Of a DNA stretch of 64,000 nt, positions 56,182 through 64,000 are shown piece by piece. Position 1 is the first letter of the stretch, and each line of letters begins with the position of its first letter. Source of the DNA: an uncultured Dehalococcoidia bacterium (lineage in GTDB: Bacteria; Chloroflexota; Dehalococcoidia; Lucifugimonadales; UBA3495); the NCBI GenBank assembly GCA_951813535.1, contig OX638345.1, positions 4,313,944-4,377,943 of the forward strand, given 5' to 3'. Position numbers and translations under genes: made by a program. The notes beneath the pieces are model-generated. The model worked only from the letters and a program-made list of their open reading frames with translations. It had not been told where the DNA came from and ran no database searches.

Positions 56182-57923
56182 TAGCCCCAATCCACCGAAG
56201 GGATGAGTGTGGCGTCGTGGTGAAGGGATGAGAAAGTGCTCCCGCGCTTCGGGGATAATGGTTTCTGAAACACGAAACCAGCCCGAAACGAGGAGCACCC
56301 AACGGATGCTATCACGCAACGACCCCGACCGCATCAAAATCGCCTTCGATGACCACCGCTTGGTGGCCAATGCCGGATTGTTGCTGCCGGTCACTCTGGC
56401 CCATCATCTGGGACTGGGCCAGCTGGTGGACCACCACGTCGACTTGGGAGACGCGCCGGGTCGGGCGAATGTGGGCGACAAGCTGCTGACCCTGGTGGCA
56501 TCGGCGCTGGCCGGTGGCGACTGCATCGATGACGCCGATGCGCTGCGGCCTGGCGGGACCGAGCAGGCGCTGGGTTGTGTCGTGAAAGCGCCGTCCACGC
56601 TGGGCACCTTCCTGCGCAGTTTCCGGTGGGGGCACGTGCGCCAGCTGGATCGGGTGAGCCGGGAGGCGCTGGCTCGGGCCTGGGCGGCTGGGGCCGGACC
56701 GGGCGATGATCCGTTGACCATCGACCTGGACTCCACCGTCTGCGAGACCTATGGGCTGGCCAAGGCGGGAGCGCAGCGCCACAACTACGCCGGCCAGCGG
56801 GGCTATCACCCGCTGTTCGCCGTCGCCGCGGGCACCGGCGACATGCTGATGGCCCGCCTGCGCAAGGGACGGGCCAACACGGCCCGGGGCGCCGCCCACT
56901 TCCTGCGCGAGACGGTGAGCCGCGTGCGCTACGCCGGAGCCACCGGACCACTCACCGTGCGTGCCGACCGCGGCTTCTACACCCACGACATCGTCGCCGG
57001 CTGCCGCGATAAGAGTGTCCGCTTCTCCATCACCATCCGCCAGCACCAGAGCCTGCGCAGCATCATCGAGGCCATACCCGAGGCAGAGTGGACGCCCATT
57101 CCATACTGGATGGAGGGCGCCGACGACGTGGCCGAGACCACGTATGTACCCTTCGAGAGCAAGCCCGACGCGGTGTCGGTGCGGCTCATCGTCCGGCGGG
57201 TGAAGCCCACGCCCGGCTCACAACTGGCGCTGTTTACCAGCTACAGCTATCACGCCTTCATCACCGACCGCGAGGGCGACGTCCTGTATCTCGAGGCCGA
57301 CCACCGCCGCCACGCCGAGATCGAGAACGCCATCCGCGACCCCGCATCAAGTGCGGGGCAGGCTCTGAAGTACGGCGTGGGTCTCAACCATCTCCCCTCG
57401 GGCCGCTTCGCCGCCAACGCCGCCTGGCTGGCCGTCCAGATCATGGCGCATAACCTGGCCCGCTGGACGACGCGCATCGGTCTGGGTGAGCCGGTGGCCA
57501 CCACCAAAACCCTGCGGCGACGCTTCTTCTCCCTCGCCGGACGCATCACCCGCAAGGCCCGCCGCCTCACTTTGCATCTGCCCCAGGGCTGGCCCTGCGA
57601 AAACCAGTTCAGCAACGCCCTGACACGATTGCGCGCCCTGCCCCTCGCTTCCTGACGCCATTCACGGTGTCTGACCCCTCCACCGGATTACCCAACCGCC
57701 TGGCCGATCAGCCCCCAGGCCGGACCCTTGACGCTCTCCGCCTGCGGTCGGCACTGAAAATCGCTCCCAGCGCCGCTACCACAGGCCGTCAAAATCCCCC
57801 TGGCGTGGCAGCCGCGCTCCGCATCGTCCATTTCAGCGCCATCAGGTCCTCGCCAGCCTGTTTCCTGACACCTCATCCCTCGTCTGACCGCCGCCACCGC
57901 AACCCTTCGGTGGATTCAGGCTA
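56182..57923 (+). mobile_element. IS1380 family insertion sequence
   Basis: Terminal inverted repeats TAGCCCCAATCCACCGAAGG (left, from 56182) and the complement of CCTTCGGTGGATTCAGGCTA (right, to 57923) differ at only two bases over 20. They enclose an intact IS1380-type transposase. A 4-bp target duplication was not found; an IS5 element directly abuts the right end and may have obscured it. Confidence 0.85.
56306..57655 (+). CDS. IS1380 family transposase
   Basis: This 449-residue DDE transposase starts at ATG 56306 (GAGGAG 11 nt upstream). It has DPLTIDLDSTVCETYG (first Asp region), ARGAAHFLRETVSRVR, VRADRGFYTHDIV (second Asp), and a late HRRHAEIENAIRDPASSAGQALKYGVGLNHLPSGRFAANAAWLAVQIMAHNLARW, which carries the Glu and the conserved aromatic C-terminus of the IS1380 group. 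The frame is intact, so the element may be active. Confidence 0.92.
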   Translation: MLSRNDPDRIKIAFDDHRLVANAGLLLPVTLAHHLGLGQLVDHHVDLGDAPGRANVGDKLLTLVASALAGGDCIDDADALRPGGTEQALGCVVKAPSTLGTFLRSFRWGHVRQLDRVSREALARAWAAGAGPGDDPLTIDLDSTVCETYGLAKAGAQRHNYAGQRGYHPLFAVAAGTGDMLMARLRKGRANTARGAAHFLRETVSRVRYAGATGPLTVRADRGFYTHDIVAGCRDKSVRFSITIRQHQSLRSIIEAIPEAEWTPIPYWMEGADDVAETTYVPFESKPDAVSVRLIVRRVKPTPGSQLALFTSYSYHAFITDREGDVLYLEADHRRHAEIENAIRDPASSAGQALKYGVGLNHLPSGRFAANAAWLAVQIMAHNLARWTTRIGLGEPVATTKTLRRRFFSLAGRITRKARRLTLHLPQGWPCENQFSNALTRLRALPLAS

Positions 57924-58807
57924 AGAGGGTGTGTGACAAAGGGCCAACCGTGCACCGGTTGTTCTTGGGGTGAGGGTGGGATGGTGTTTACGCTGATGGT
58001 ATGAACAGAAAACCATACCCCAGCGATTTGACCGATGCCCAGTGGGAAGAACTGGCTCCTCTGCTGCCGCCCGACACCAGAAGAGGTCATCCCAGGACCA
58101 CGGACCTGCGGGAGGTAGTCAACGGCATCCTGTACGTGTTGCGAGGCGGCATCCCCTGGCGGCTGATGCCCCACGACCTGCCGCCGTGGGGCACGGTCTG
58201 GTGGTACTTCCGCAAGTGGCGGGATGACGGGACCTGGGAACGTGCTGAGGCCGCTTTGCGGGCCCGGGTGCGGGAAGCGGCGGGACGGGAGGCCACACCC
58301 AGCGCGGCCATCATTGACAGCCAGTCGGTGAAGACCACGGAAAAAGGGGGCCCAGAGGTTACGACGCTGGCAAACGGGTAACCGGACGCAAGCGGCACAT
58401 CGTGGTGGACACCATGGGATTGCTGCTGGCCGTGGTGGTGCATGCCGCCAATATTCAGGACCGAGACGGCGCCAAGTTGGTGTTGGCCAAACTGCTGGAC
58501 CGGTTCGCTCGTCTGAGGGTGATCTGGGCGGATGCTGGCTATGCGGGCCGACTGGTGGCGTGGGCCTGGGTCACCGGCGGTTGGTTGCTCACGGTGGTCA
58601 AACGCAAGCCAGACAGCCACCACTTCGAGGTACTGCCCCGAAGATGGGTAGTGGAACGCACCCTGGGGTGGCTGAGCCGATGCCGACGGTTGAGCAAAGA
58701 CTACGAGGAACGCCCCGAAAGCAGCGAAGCGTGGGTCCATATCGCCATGGTCAACCTGATGCTCAAACGGCTCCAACCTACTTGAAACCCTTTGTCACAC
58801 ACCCTCT
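57924..58807 (+). mobile_element. IS5 family insertion sequence (IS427-like)
   Basis: The 884-bp element has perfect 20-bp terminal inverted repeats, AGAGGGTGTGTGACAAAGGG at 57924-57943 and its complement at 58788-58807. It is flanked by TA on both sides (57922-57923 and 58808-58809), the TA target duplication of the IS427 group. It lies exactly at the right end of IS1380. Confidence 0.92.
58001..58785 (+). CDS. IS5 family transposase, probably made by -1 frameshifting
   Basis: Two overlapping phases encode one transposase. OrfA (58001-58381) is [50 protein letters not shown] through [18 protein letters not shown]. OrfB, in the -1 frame, continues [36 protein letters not shown] and [24 protein letters not shown] to 58785. 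The overlap has a run GGAAAAAGGGGG (58339-58350) where a -1 slip restores the family sequence [15 protein letters not shown]. Frameshifting is the usual mode in the IS427 group. DDE residues are in [18 protein letters not shown] and VVERTLGW. The full-length product would be about 261 residues. Confidence 0.88.
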
Positions 58808-58841
58808 TAGACCATAGATTTCAGACAGCGGTAAGGCGGGG

Positions 58842-60416
58842 TTACGCCGACGCAATCCATTCGACGGCACGTTCCCCTATCATGACCACCGTTGCATGGC
58901 TACCACCTGACCTTGTGACCCGCGGCATCACCGACGCATCGACCACCGACAACCCCTTTACACCCTTGACGCTGCAGTACTGATCCACAACCGCCATTGG
59001 GTCTGAATCCGGGCCCATCTTGCATGTGCCGGACACATGCCTGGCTGTTCCGACGGTTTGGCGTATATAGACGTTCAAAGCGTCGTCGTCGGCCAGAATG
59101 TCATCCGTTGGGTGGAGTCGGTAATCGGCCACGTCTTTATACGCATCGGATTCAAGGAATCCGATCGCCATCAGCACGCCTTCCCTCACCCGACGAATGT
59201 CGTTTGGATGCTGAAGATAGCGGTAGTTGAACTCTGGCTGCACTGAGGGATCGGCAGACGCAAGCCTGACGTATCCTGCGCCGTCAGGTAGTCCGAGCGT
59301 GCACGAGATTCGCGCCACCCGGTCCGGAGGAACATCCTCGTTGAGGAACTTGGTCCGTAAACCGGGGACGCGCTCCGGCCGTTCGTCAACCATCGGGGTG
59401 GTCCTCAGCAACATATCATTGACTTCGCTGGATCCGTGGGAGGTGTAGTGCAAACAAAAGCGTGCCGCGTCGGCATCAGACGTCAGGGTCATTCCGTCTT
59501 TGACCTTGAAGGTTATCTGGGCGCTCAGGTGGTTAAACAGGTTCTGCCCCACTCCGGGAAGCTCATGAACGAGCGGTATCCCAAATTGTTGAAGTTGGTC
59601 TTTGGGGCCGATTCCCGATAGCATCAGCAGGTGAGGCGACTTGATAGCCCCAGCGCTCAACACAACCCGGTCTGCTTCAACGTTGAAAATCTCGCCTCCG
59701 CTTTCCACTTCCACACCGACGGCTTTTAGATCCTCGATCAATACCTTCCTGACGAAAACCCCTCCCCTCACCGTAAGGTTAAGACGGTGGCGCATGGGAT
59801 TCAGGTGAGTGATAGCAGCGCTCATCCTCCAGCCGTCCAGGTTGTTCGAGGGCCACACGCCAACGCCCGCGGGGTTCGGGCCATTGGTATCCTCGACTGT
59901 CCCATAACCTGCTTCCAGACAGGCGGCGTGGAAGGCTTTTTGGATGTCTGCCCAGGGCCCGGATTGACGACGCCTTACTGGCATCGGTCCGTCGGATCCA
60001 TGAAAATCATCCCGAATGTCGAGATCGTGCTCAGACTTTCTAAAGTAAGGCAGTACCTTGTCATAAGACCATTCATCGTTGCCCATGGCAGACCAGGAGT
60101 CGAAATCCTCAGGTAACCCCCTTTGCATTGCCTGACCGTTGATGGACGACCCTCCTCCGATCACCTTGCCCTGCGCTACGTGGATCTCGCCTTGCTCCTC
60201 GGTGATCGTTCCCCGCAGGGCCCAGTTATGCTCCGAGTCTGGGGATTCTGCGAAACTTGTGTGGCCGAACTTTATCTCGTCCGGAAGATAGTCTGGATCA
60301 GGGTAATCTGGCCCGGCTTCCAGCAACAGAACGGAGGTATTCGCGTTTTCAGCCAATCTGCTGGCCAACACCGATCCAGCCGCTCCTCCACCGACGATAA
60401 CAACGTCATATTTCAT
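58842..60416 (-). CDS. GMC family FAD-dependent oxidoreductase
   Basis: This 524-residue flavoenzyme (choline dehydrogenase/alcohol oxidase group) has the FAD-binding start MKYDVVIVGGGAAGSVLASRLAENANTSVLLLEAG, the GMC signature GKVIGGGSSINGQAMQRG, the second signature VLSAGAIKSPHLLMLSGIGP, and a C-terminal TARHVSGTCKMG with HVSGT plus GLSVVDASVMPRVTRSGGSHATVVMIGERA, where the two catalytic His/Asn positions are expected. It would oxidise alcohols to aldehydes. Its GC content is lower than that of the other metabolic genes, and it lies between IS elements, so it may be transferred. Its 3' end lies 35 bp from the IS5 right end. Confidence 0.92.
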   Translation of the reverse strand: MKYDVVIVGGGAAGSVLASRLAENANTSVLLLEAGPDYPDPDYLPDEIKFGHTSFAESPDSEHNWALRGTITEEQGEIHVAQGKVIGGGSSINGQAMQRGLPEDFDSWSAMGNDEWSYDKVLPYFRKSEHDLDIRDDFHGSDGPMPVRRRQSGPWADIQKAFHAACLEAGYGTVEDTNGPNPAGVGVWPSNNLDGWRMSAAITHLNPMRHRLNLTVRGGVFVRKVLIEDLKAVGVEVESGGEIFNVEADRVVLSAGAIKSPHLLMLSGIGPKDQLQQFGIPLVHELPGVGQNLFNHLSAQITFKVKDGMTLTSDADAARFCLHYTSHGSSEVNDMLLRTTPMVDERPERVPGLRTKFLNEDVPPDRVARISCTLGLPDGAGYVRLASADPSVQPEFNYRYLQHPNDIRRVREGVLMAIGFLESDAYKDVADYRLHPTDDILADDDALNVYIRQTVGTARHVSGTCKMGPDSDPMAVVDQYCSVKGVKGLSVVDASVMPRVTRSGGSHATVVMIGERAVEWIASA

Positions 60417-60794
60417 GGGTCCTCCTTAAACGCTTCGTCTTCTAACCCAGGATTTCCCAGTTTTAACTGATTCCGCTGAGGATAGGACGTTCTGGGATTT
60501 TTCCGATTATAAACCGGCATTCTCCATATCGGCCGACCAGCAGGTTCCGGACAGGGTAGTTGGAGCTTATTGCCGGTCCTCGTTGCTTGTCAATCCTCTT
60601 TCGCTCCTGTGCCAAGGGCGTCGGCACAACGTACGTCGCTTCAGGCCATTATCGGAAAACCGGCGCGAAATCGCTCGAACACCAGACGAGAGGGACATCG
60701 ACCAGCTTCCGGCACCGGCAGACAGTGCCGCGAAAACCGGCACCACTTCGACCCACGGACGGCCAGAAACACCATAAATCGAGCCTCTGAGCTA
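60417..60794. other. Intergenic region upstream of the GMC gene, no gene seen
   Basis: 378 bp between the GMC start and the left 226-bp inverted repeat. The short plus-strand frames at 60560-60839 overlap each other in three phases and end inside the repeat; none has a ribosome-binding site or coding character. Confidence 0.5.
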
Positions 60795-61020
60795 GACTCT
60801 CCACTAACTGGGTTTTTCAGGCCGCTGCCGGTGCGTTGAGGGGCGCGTCCGTAGGATGGTCCTCAGCATCGGGGAGAGGTGCCAACTGATAGCCCAGTTG
60901 GGCGGCTCGGCGTTTAGCTGAGCGTAGCGCGCGCTGCTGGTACTGGCGCTCGTAGTATTCAGGGCCGGCAGCCACGTACTCCTGCCCGAAGCGCAGCATG
61001 GAATAGATGAGCCTGGCCAG
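60795..61020 (-). repeat. Left 226-bp inverted repeat: 3' end of an IS110-type transposase
   Basis: This copy is the inverse of 62977-63202 with a few mismatches. On the minus strand it encodes MLRFGQEYVAAGPEYYERQYQ...LPDAEDHPTDAPLNAPAA, the C-terminus of an IS110/IS1111-type transposase. It lacks the rest of the gene. Confidence 0.85.
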
Positions 61021-61037
61021 CTAGGCTTTGCGCATTT

Positions 61038-62258
61038 TCAAACGGCGTAGGCGAGGGAATCCGCGATTCGGTGGTAAAGAGCGACGGGGAGTTCCTGCGT
61101 ATCGGGGTCAGCGACCGACAGTGAGCAACCCTCCGGCGCCAGCCATAAGTGACGTCGCACCAGGGCGATTGCGTCCACGAAGGTCGGCGATGGCTGATCG
61201 TACCAGGCGGCCCTGCGCTGGGTCATGGGGCGGTGTTTTTGCAACGAGTGGGCGGCCAGGGTGGTAAAGGAGAAGAGGCCCAGCAGGACGGGTGTGGTGC
61301 GGGCGATGGCAAGATCCGACCACTGGCGCTGGGTCTCCAGGCCCGGGTGAGCCCGCACTTCCTGGTAGAGCCTGCCCCGTACTTGATGGGGGTGACCTAC
61401 AGTTGCCAGCGCCGGACAAACCATTCCAGGATCTGGCTCGGGGATCTGGGTCGGGTCCGCCGACGGGTCGGTACAGAGCAGGGCCTGAGGGTCGAAGGCG
61501 CCCTGGAGGTCGGGGATCAGCACCCAGCGGATGGTGACGGGCGGCTTGCCCGAGCGGTACCAGATCGCCGTCTGGGGGGTGAGTTCCACGATGCGGGTGG
61601 CGCCGTCGTACCAGGCCACCGCAGTGCTGTGCCAAGTCCCGTCGGCCTGGTCAAGGACCGTTTTCAGCGGGGGTCGCGCGGGCCTTTCAGGGCCGGACGA
61701 CCATTCTGACCCGGCTGACGGGCTGGCGCTGGCGCGTACAGGGCGGCGTCCAGGCGCAGTCTCGCGATGAGGGTAACGGGTTCACGGAGGCGCTGGCAGC
61801 AGTGGAGCAAATCCAGGACGGCGTAGCCGTTGTCGCCCACCAGCGCCAGAGGGCGCTGGGGCAGCCAGCGACGCAGCTGCATGACCATCTGTCTGGCCCA
61901 ATCGGTGACTTTCTTGTGCCGGCGTCCTTGTTGCTCATGATACCGAGACGAGGGCGCCACCACGGTGAGCACCGGCAGCGCCCAATGGCGTCCCGCCCAG
62001 GGGACGTGGCCCAGCCACATCAGGGAGATCCAGCGCAAGCCGCTGGCCTTGACCAGTTGGCTCCGGCTGGAACGCACCGGATCACGGTATATGCCTCGCG
62101 CCCTGATCTTGGCCCCACGACGCCGTTCCAGGGTTTCCCGATTGGTCGATGATCGCACGCCGAAGATCAACGGGCCGTCGCCGCGATCCAGGCGCTGGAG
62201 CAGCAGCAACAGCAGGATGCGGGCCGCTCCACGGGAGGACCACGCCGACCGGTCGAGC
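61038..62258 (-). pseudogene. IS4/IS701-like DDE transposase remnant
   Basis: Minus-strand pieces in order are: VLDRSAWSSRGAARILL, GPLIFGV, ETLERRRGAKIRARGIYRDPVRSS, LRWISLMWLGHVPWAGRHWALPVLT, LALVGDNGYAVLDLLHCCQRLREPVTLIARLRLDAALY, then in another frame WYDGATRIVELTPQTAIWYRSGKPPVTIRWVLIPD, a frame-shifted QILEWFVRRWQL-stop, and finally RQWSDLAIARTTPVLLGLFS to SLAYAV at 61038. At least three frame changes and one stop are present, and the N-terminus is cut at the IS110 junction near 62258. Confidence 0.8.
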
Positions 62259-63180
62259 ACATGCAGAAGGCGCTGACCCAGATGAACGTGAAGCTCCAGC
62301 ACGTCATCAGCAACATCACCGGCAAGACGGGGATGGCAATTATCGAGGCCATCGTAAGCGGTGAGCGGGATCCGAGACAACTGGCCAAACTCCGCGACGG
62401 TCGGATCAGGGCCGACGAGGAGACTATTGCTGGGTCGCTGCGGGGGCACTGGCGCGACGAGCACATATTCGAGCTGACCCAAGCCCTGGAACGGTACCGG
62501 TTCTACCACGACCAGATTGGCGAGTGTGATCGGGAGATCGAAGCCCCGATGGAGCGGTTCGAGGACCGTAGCGGCGGCGGGTCTCCAGCCAACAACGGCC
62601 GGTGGCATAGTCAGGGCAACGCGCCCCGCTGCGACGTCAGGACACACCAGTACCGGATGACCGGAGTGGACCTGACCCGCATCGACGGCGTTGACGGCTT
62701 CACCGCCCTGAAGGTGATCAGCGAGATTGGCGCCGACCTGACCAAATGGCCCAGCGCCAAGCGCTGCGCCTCCTGGCTGGGGCTGAGCCCCGACCACCGC
62801 ATCACCGGCGGCCGGGTCATGAGCTCAAAGACCAAGCCCAATGCCAACCGTGCCGCAGCGGCCCTGCGTCTGGCTGCCAACGCGCTGCACCGCTCCGCCA
62901 GCGCCCGGGGCGCTTTCCTGCGGCGGAAGAAGGCCCAACCGGGAGCGCCCAGGGCCATCACGGTACGGCCCATAAACTGGCCAGACTCATCTATTCCATG
63001 CTGCGCTTCGGGCAGGAGTACGTGGCTGCCGGCGCTGAATACTACGAGCGCCAGTACCAGCAGCGCGCGCTACGCTCAGCTAAACGCCGAGCCGCCCAAC
63101 TGGGCTATCAGTTGGCGCCTCTCCCCAATGCTGAGGACCATCCTACGGACGCGCCCCTCAACGCACCGGCAGCGTCCTGA
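62259..63180 (+). pseudogene. IS110 family transposase, truncated and frameshifted
   Basis: Sequence from HMQKALTQMNVKLQHVISNITGKTGMAIIEAIVSGERDP on is the middle and C-terminal part of an IS110 transposase, with the Transposase_20 domain MTGVDLTRIDGVDGFTALKVISEIGADL, WLGLSPDHRITGGRVMSSKT and NRAAAALRLAANAL. The N-terminal DEDD catalytic domain is missing. Near 62965 a base is lost, so the ending KLARLIYSMLRFGQEYVAAGAEYYERQYQ appears in the next frame to a TGA at 63178. It cannot make an active enzyme. Confidence 0.85.
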
Positions 63181-63202
63181 AAAACCCAGTTAGTGGAGAG
63201 TC
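62977..63202 (+). repeat. Right 226-bp inverted repeat
   Basis: This is the inverse counterpart of 60795-61020 and the native position of the IS110 3' end. The copies differ at only a handful of bases (e.g. NAED here, DAED on the left). Confidence 0.85.
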
Positions 63203-63442
63203 CAACTTTGACGTGTAATCCATACGCCGCACCTCGGTGCCAGACTGACCGACTCCGCCCACGAGAGTGGGAGGGCTACCGATCTCGTACGTCATCGTGA
63301 GGGCTGGCCAGTCCGTATTCACTGCCTGGGCGGCTATGTTGGATCGCGCGACCAATACGACTGCCACAGCGATCATCGCCACTATCACCATCGCGGCGAG
63401 CGCGGTCCTTCGTGAGGGCATTGCCGATTGTAGATTTTGCAT
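63203..63442 (-). pseudogene. Exported-protein gene truncated by the IS wreck
   Basis: From ATG 63442 a frame encodes MQNLQSAMPSRRTALAAMVIVAMIAVAVVLVARSN, a signal anchor, followed by DWPALTMTYEIGSPPTLVGGVG and TEVRRMDYTSK. It then runs into the inverted repeat and stops at 63158. The last 15 codons belong to the IS end. The displaced 3' part was not recognisable beyond the other end of the wreck. Confidence 0.6.
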
Positions 63443-63543
63443 GATTCATCACTTCAGAAAGTGCTTGTGCCAACGACCGGCATAATCAGTATCCTCTGGA
63501 ACTTCAAAGCTGCACACCGCGATGTGGTAGCGCAACCGTTGCT

Positions 63544-63768
63544 TCACGCAGGCCCCGTGGTCCATGAAGACGTTGTCGTAGTCGCTGTGCCACGCGAGGC
63601 CGGGGCCCCGCCCTGCTTTCGCGGAGGTTCTGCAACTCCGGTCTGGGTACCGGTTGTCTGAGCAACATGAATAGGAGCGGGTTCATCGCTGGTGGGAGCC
63701 GCCGGCCCACTACCCAACAGTACGGTGGTCAGCGCCAACATCAGTCCCGGTCGGAACGTTTTTGTCAT
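63544..63768 (-). CDS. Short secreted protein or truncated gene
   Basis: The 74-codon frame from ATG 63768 has a signal peptide MTKTFRPGLMLALTTVLLGSGPA followed by a Thr/Pro/Gly-rich stretch (VAQTTGTQTGVAEPPRKQGG, RGTATTTTSSWTTGPA). The second half is low-complexity, and an overlapping frame (63504-63710) continues further, so a frameshift may have shortened a longer secreted protein. Confidence is low. Confidence 0.4.
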   Translation of the reverse strand: MTKTFRPGLMLALTTVLLGSGPAAPTSDEPAPIHVAQTTGTQTGVAEPPRKQGGAPASRGTATTTTSSWTTGPA

Positions 63769-63880
63769 CTCCAATTCGCAACAAGTTTATGGATTCCATC
63801 ATGATGTGGTTAGCTTATGATGGGCGGACAATTGTGGATGGTCAGTGAGGCTTTATCAATGCGGTAGATCGTCCGATTTC

Positions 63881-63958
63881 ATGTGCATTGCACATCATCA
63901 ACGACACCATTGCTTGCGTATCATGTGCCCAATGCACATCATATTGAACAACATGTGC
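63881..63958. promoter_or_regulatory. ATGTGC/GCACAT palindromic motif array
   Basis: ATGTGC-ATT-GCACAT (63881-63895) and ATGTGC-CCAAT-GCACAT (63923-63939) are two inverted-repeat sites, followed by a half-site ATGTGC at 63953. They lie in a 226-bp, AT-richer gene-free stretch at the right edge of the window. The spacing of 42 bp between the first two sites (four helical turns) suits cooperative binding by a dimeric regulator. Confidence 0.5.
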
Positions 63959-64000
63959 GCAACATTTTGGAGGCAGGATCGCCTTGCCAGCGTAAATGCG

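Larger units (their letters stand above)
60795..63202. mobile_element. Composite IS wreck: IS4-like remnant inside IS110-end inverted repeats
   Basis: The 2408-bp unit begins and ends with the same sequence (GACTCTCCACTAACTGGG outward-facing) because its two ends are 226-bp inverted copies of an IS110-type 3' end. Between them lie an IS4/IS701-like transposase pseudogene (minus) and an N-terminally truncated IS110 transposase (plus). Confidence 0.75.

Noticed and set aside
60560..60839. Three overlapping short plus-strand frames
   Set aside because: They lie in different phases of the same DNA, lack ribosome-binding sites and run into an IS end.
63996..64000. Possible gene start ATG at the right edge
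   Set aside because: Only two codons are visible, and the nearest GGAGG is about 20 nt away, too far to support it.
1..64000. tRNA or rRNA genes
   Set aside because: I looked for TPsiC-loop-like GGTTCGANTC in cloverleaf context and for rRNA landmarks and found none I could support; a tRNAscan-SE/Infernal run would settle it.

Overview
The window is a GC-rich (roughly 60-65 %) bacterial chromosome segment. Its gene content best fits a Chloroflexota bacterium of the SAR202/Dehalococcoidia type; this is an inference, since no rRNA or single-copy marker tree is available here. Supporting signs are lipoproteins with VEVPVT-type repeats, luciferase-like flavin monooxygenases, CaiB/BaiF CoA-transferases, an orphan molybdenum hydroxylase, paired DUF1501/DUF1800 proteins and many Uma2-type nuclease paralogues. 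I saw no rRNA, tRNA or CRISPR array.

Layout. 0-14.7 kb: a DUF4268-like fragment at the left edge, a xanthine-dehydrogenase-type large subunit, a CoA-transferase plus degenerate SDR pair, an M24 peptidase, a YceI-like lipoprotein, two flavin monooxygenases, a hendecad coiled-coil protein with a decayed partial copy, a two-gene AAA-ATPase/nuclease-like module of lower GC, SppA and MazG. 14.7-20 kb: five Uma2 paralogues in two clusters around a TIGR01906-like membrane protein and a stand-alone 5'-3' exonuclease. 20-28.9 kb: malate synthase with a PEPCK-like P-loop protein, small membrane proteins, an acyl-CoA synthetase, a lipoprotein and a small P-loop kinase. 28.9-31.1 kb: a decayed amino-acid-ABC binding-protein gene and a three-gene TIGR04255 cassette. 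31.1-44.2 kb: alcohol dehydrogenase, a coiled-coil protein, a GrdB-like selenoprotein read through an in-frame UGA, MscS, Sir2, RecF, a vWA protein, Fur, and an NHL/DUF1501/DUF1800 cluster. 44.5-46.7 kb: a DNA methyltransferase-HNH gene broken by a 761-bp element with IS6-like ends that carries a non-transposase gene. 46.7-56.1 kb: DUF4058, CoA-binding, cupin, SMP-30, HEPN-like and NCS2-permease genes, then poorly characterised membrane proteins among repeats. 56.2-63.2 kb: an insertion-sequence zone (IS1380 abutted by IS5, a GMC oxidoreductase, and an IS110/IS4-like wreck inside 226-bp inverted repeats). 63.2-64 kb: small secreted-protein ORFs and a palindromic motif array.

The most notable items are the selenoprotein whose UGA is followed by a SECIS-like hairpin (33079-34281), and the mobile insertion cassette (45010-45770), which has 23-bp terminal inverted repeats, an exact 8-bp target duplication and a passenger gene with its own strong ribosome-binding site. 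Also notable are two candidate defence-type modules (11339-12846; 29258-31052) and several families of palindromic intergenic repeats, one of which shows compensatory changes between its arms.
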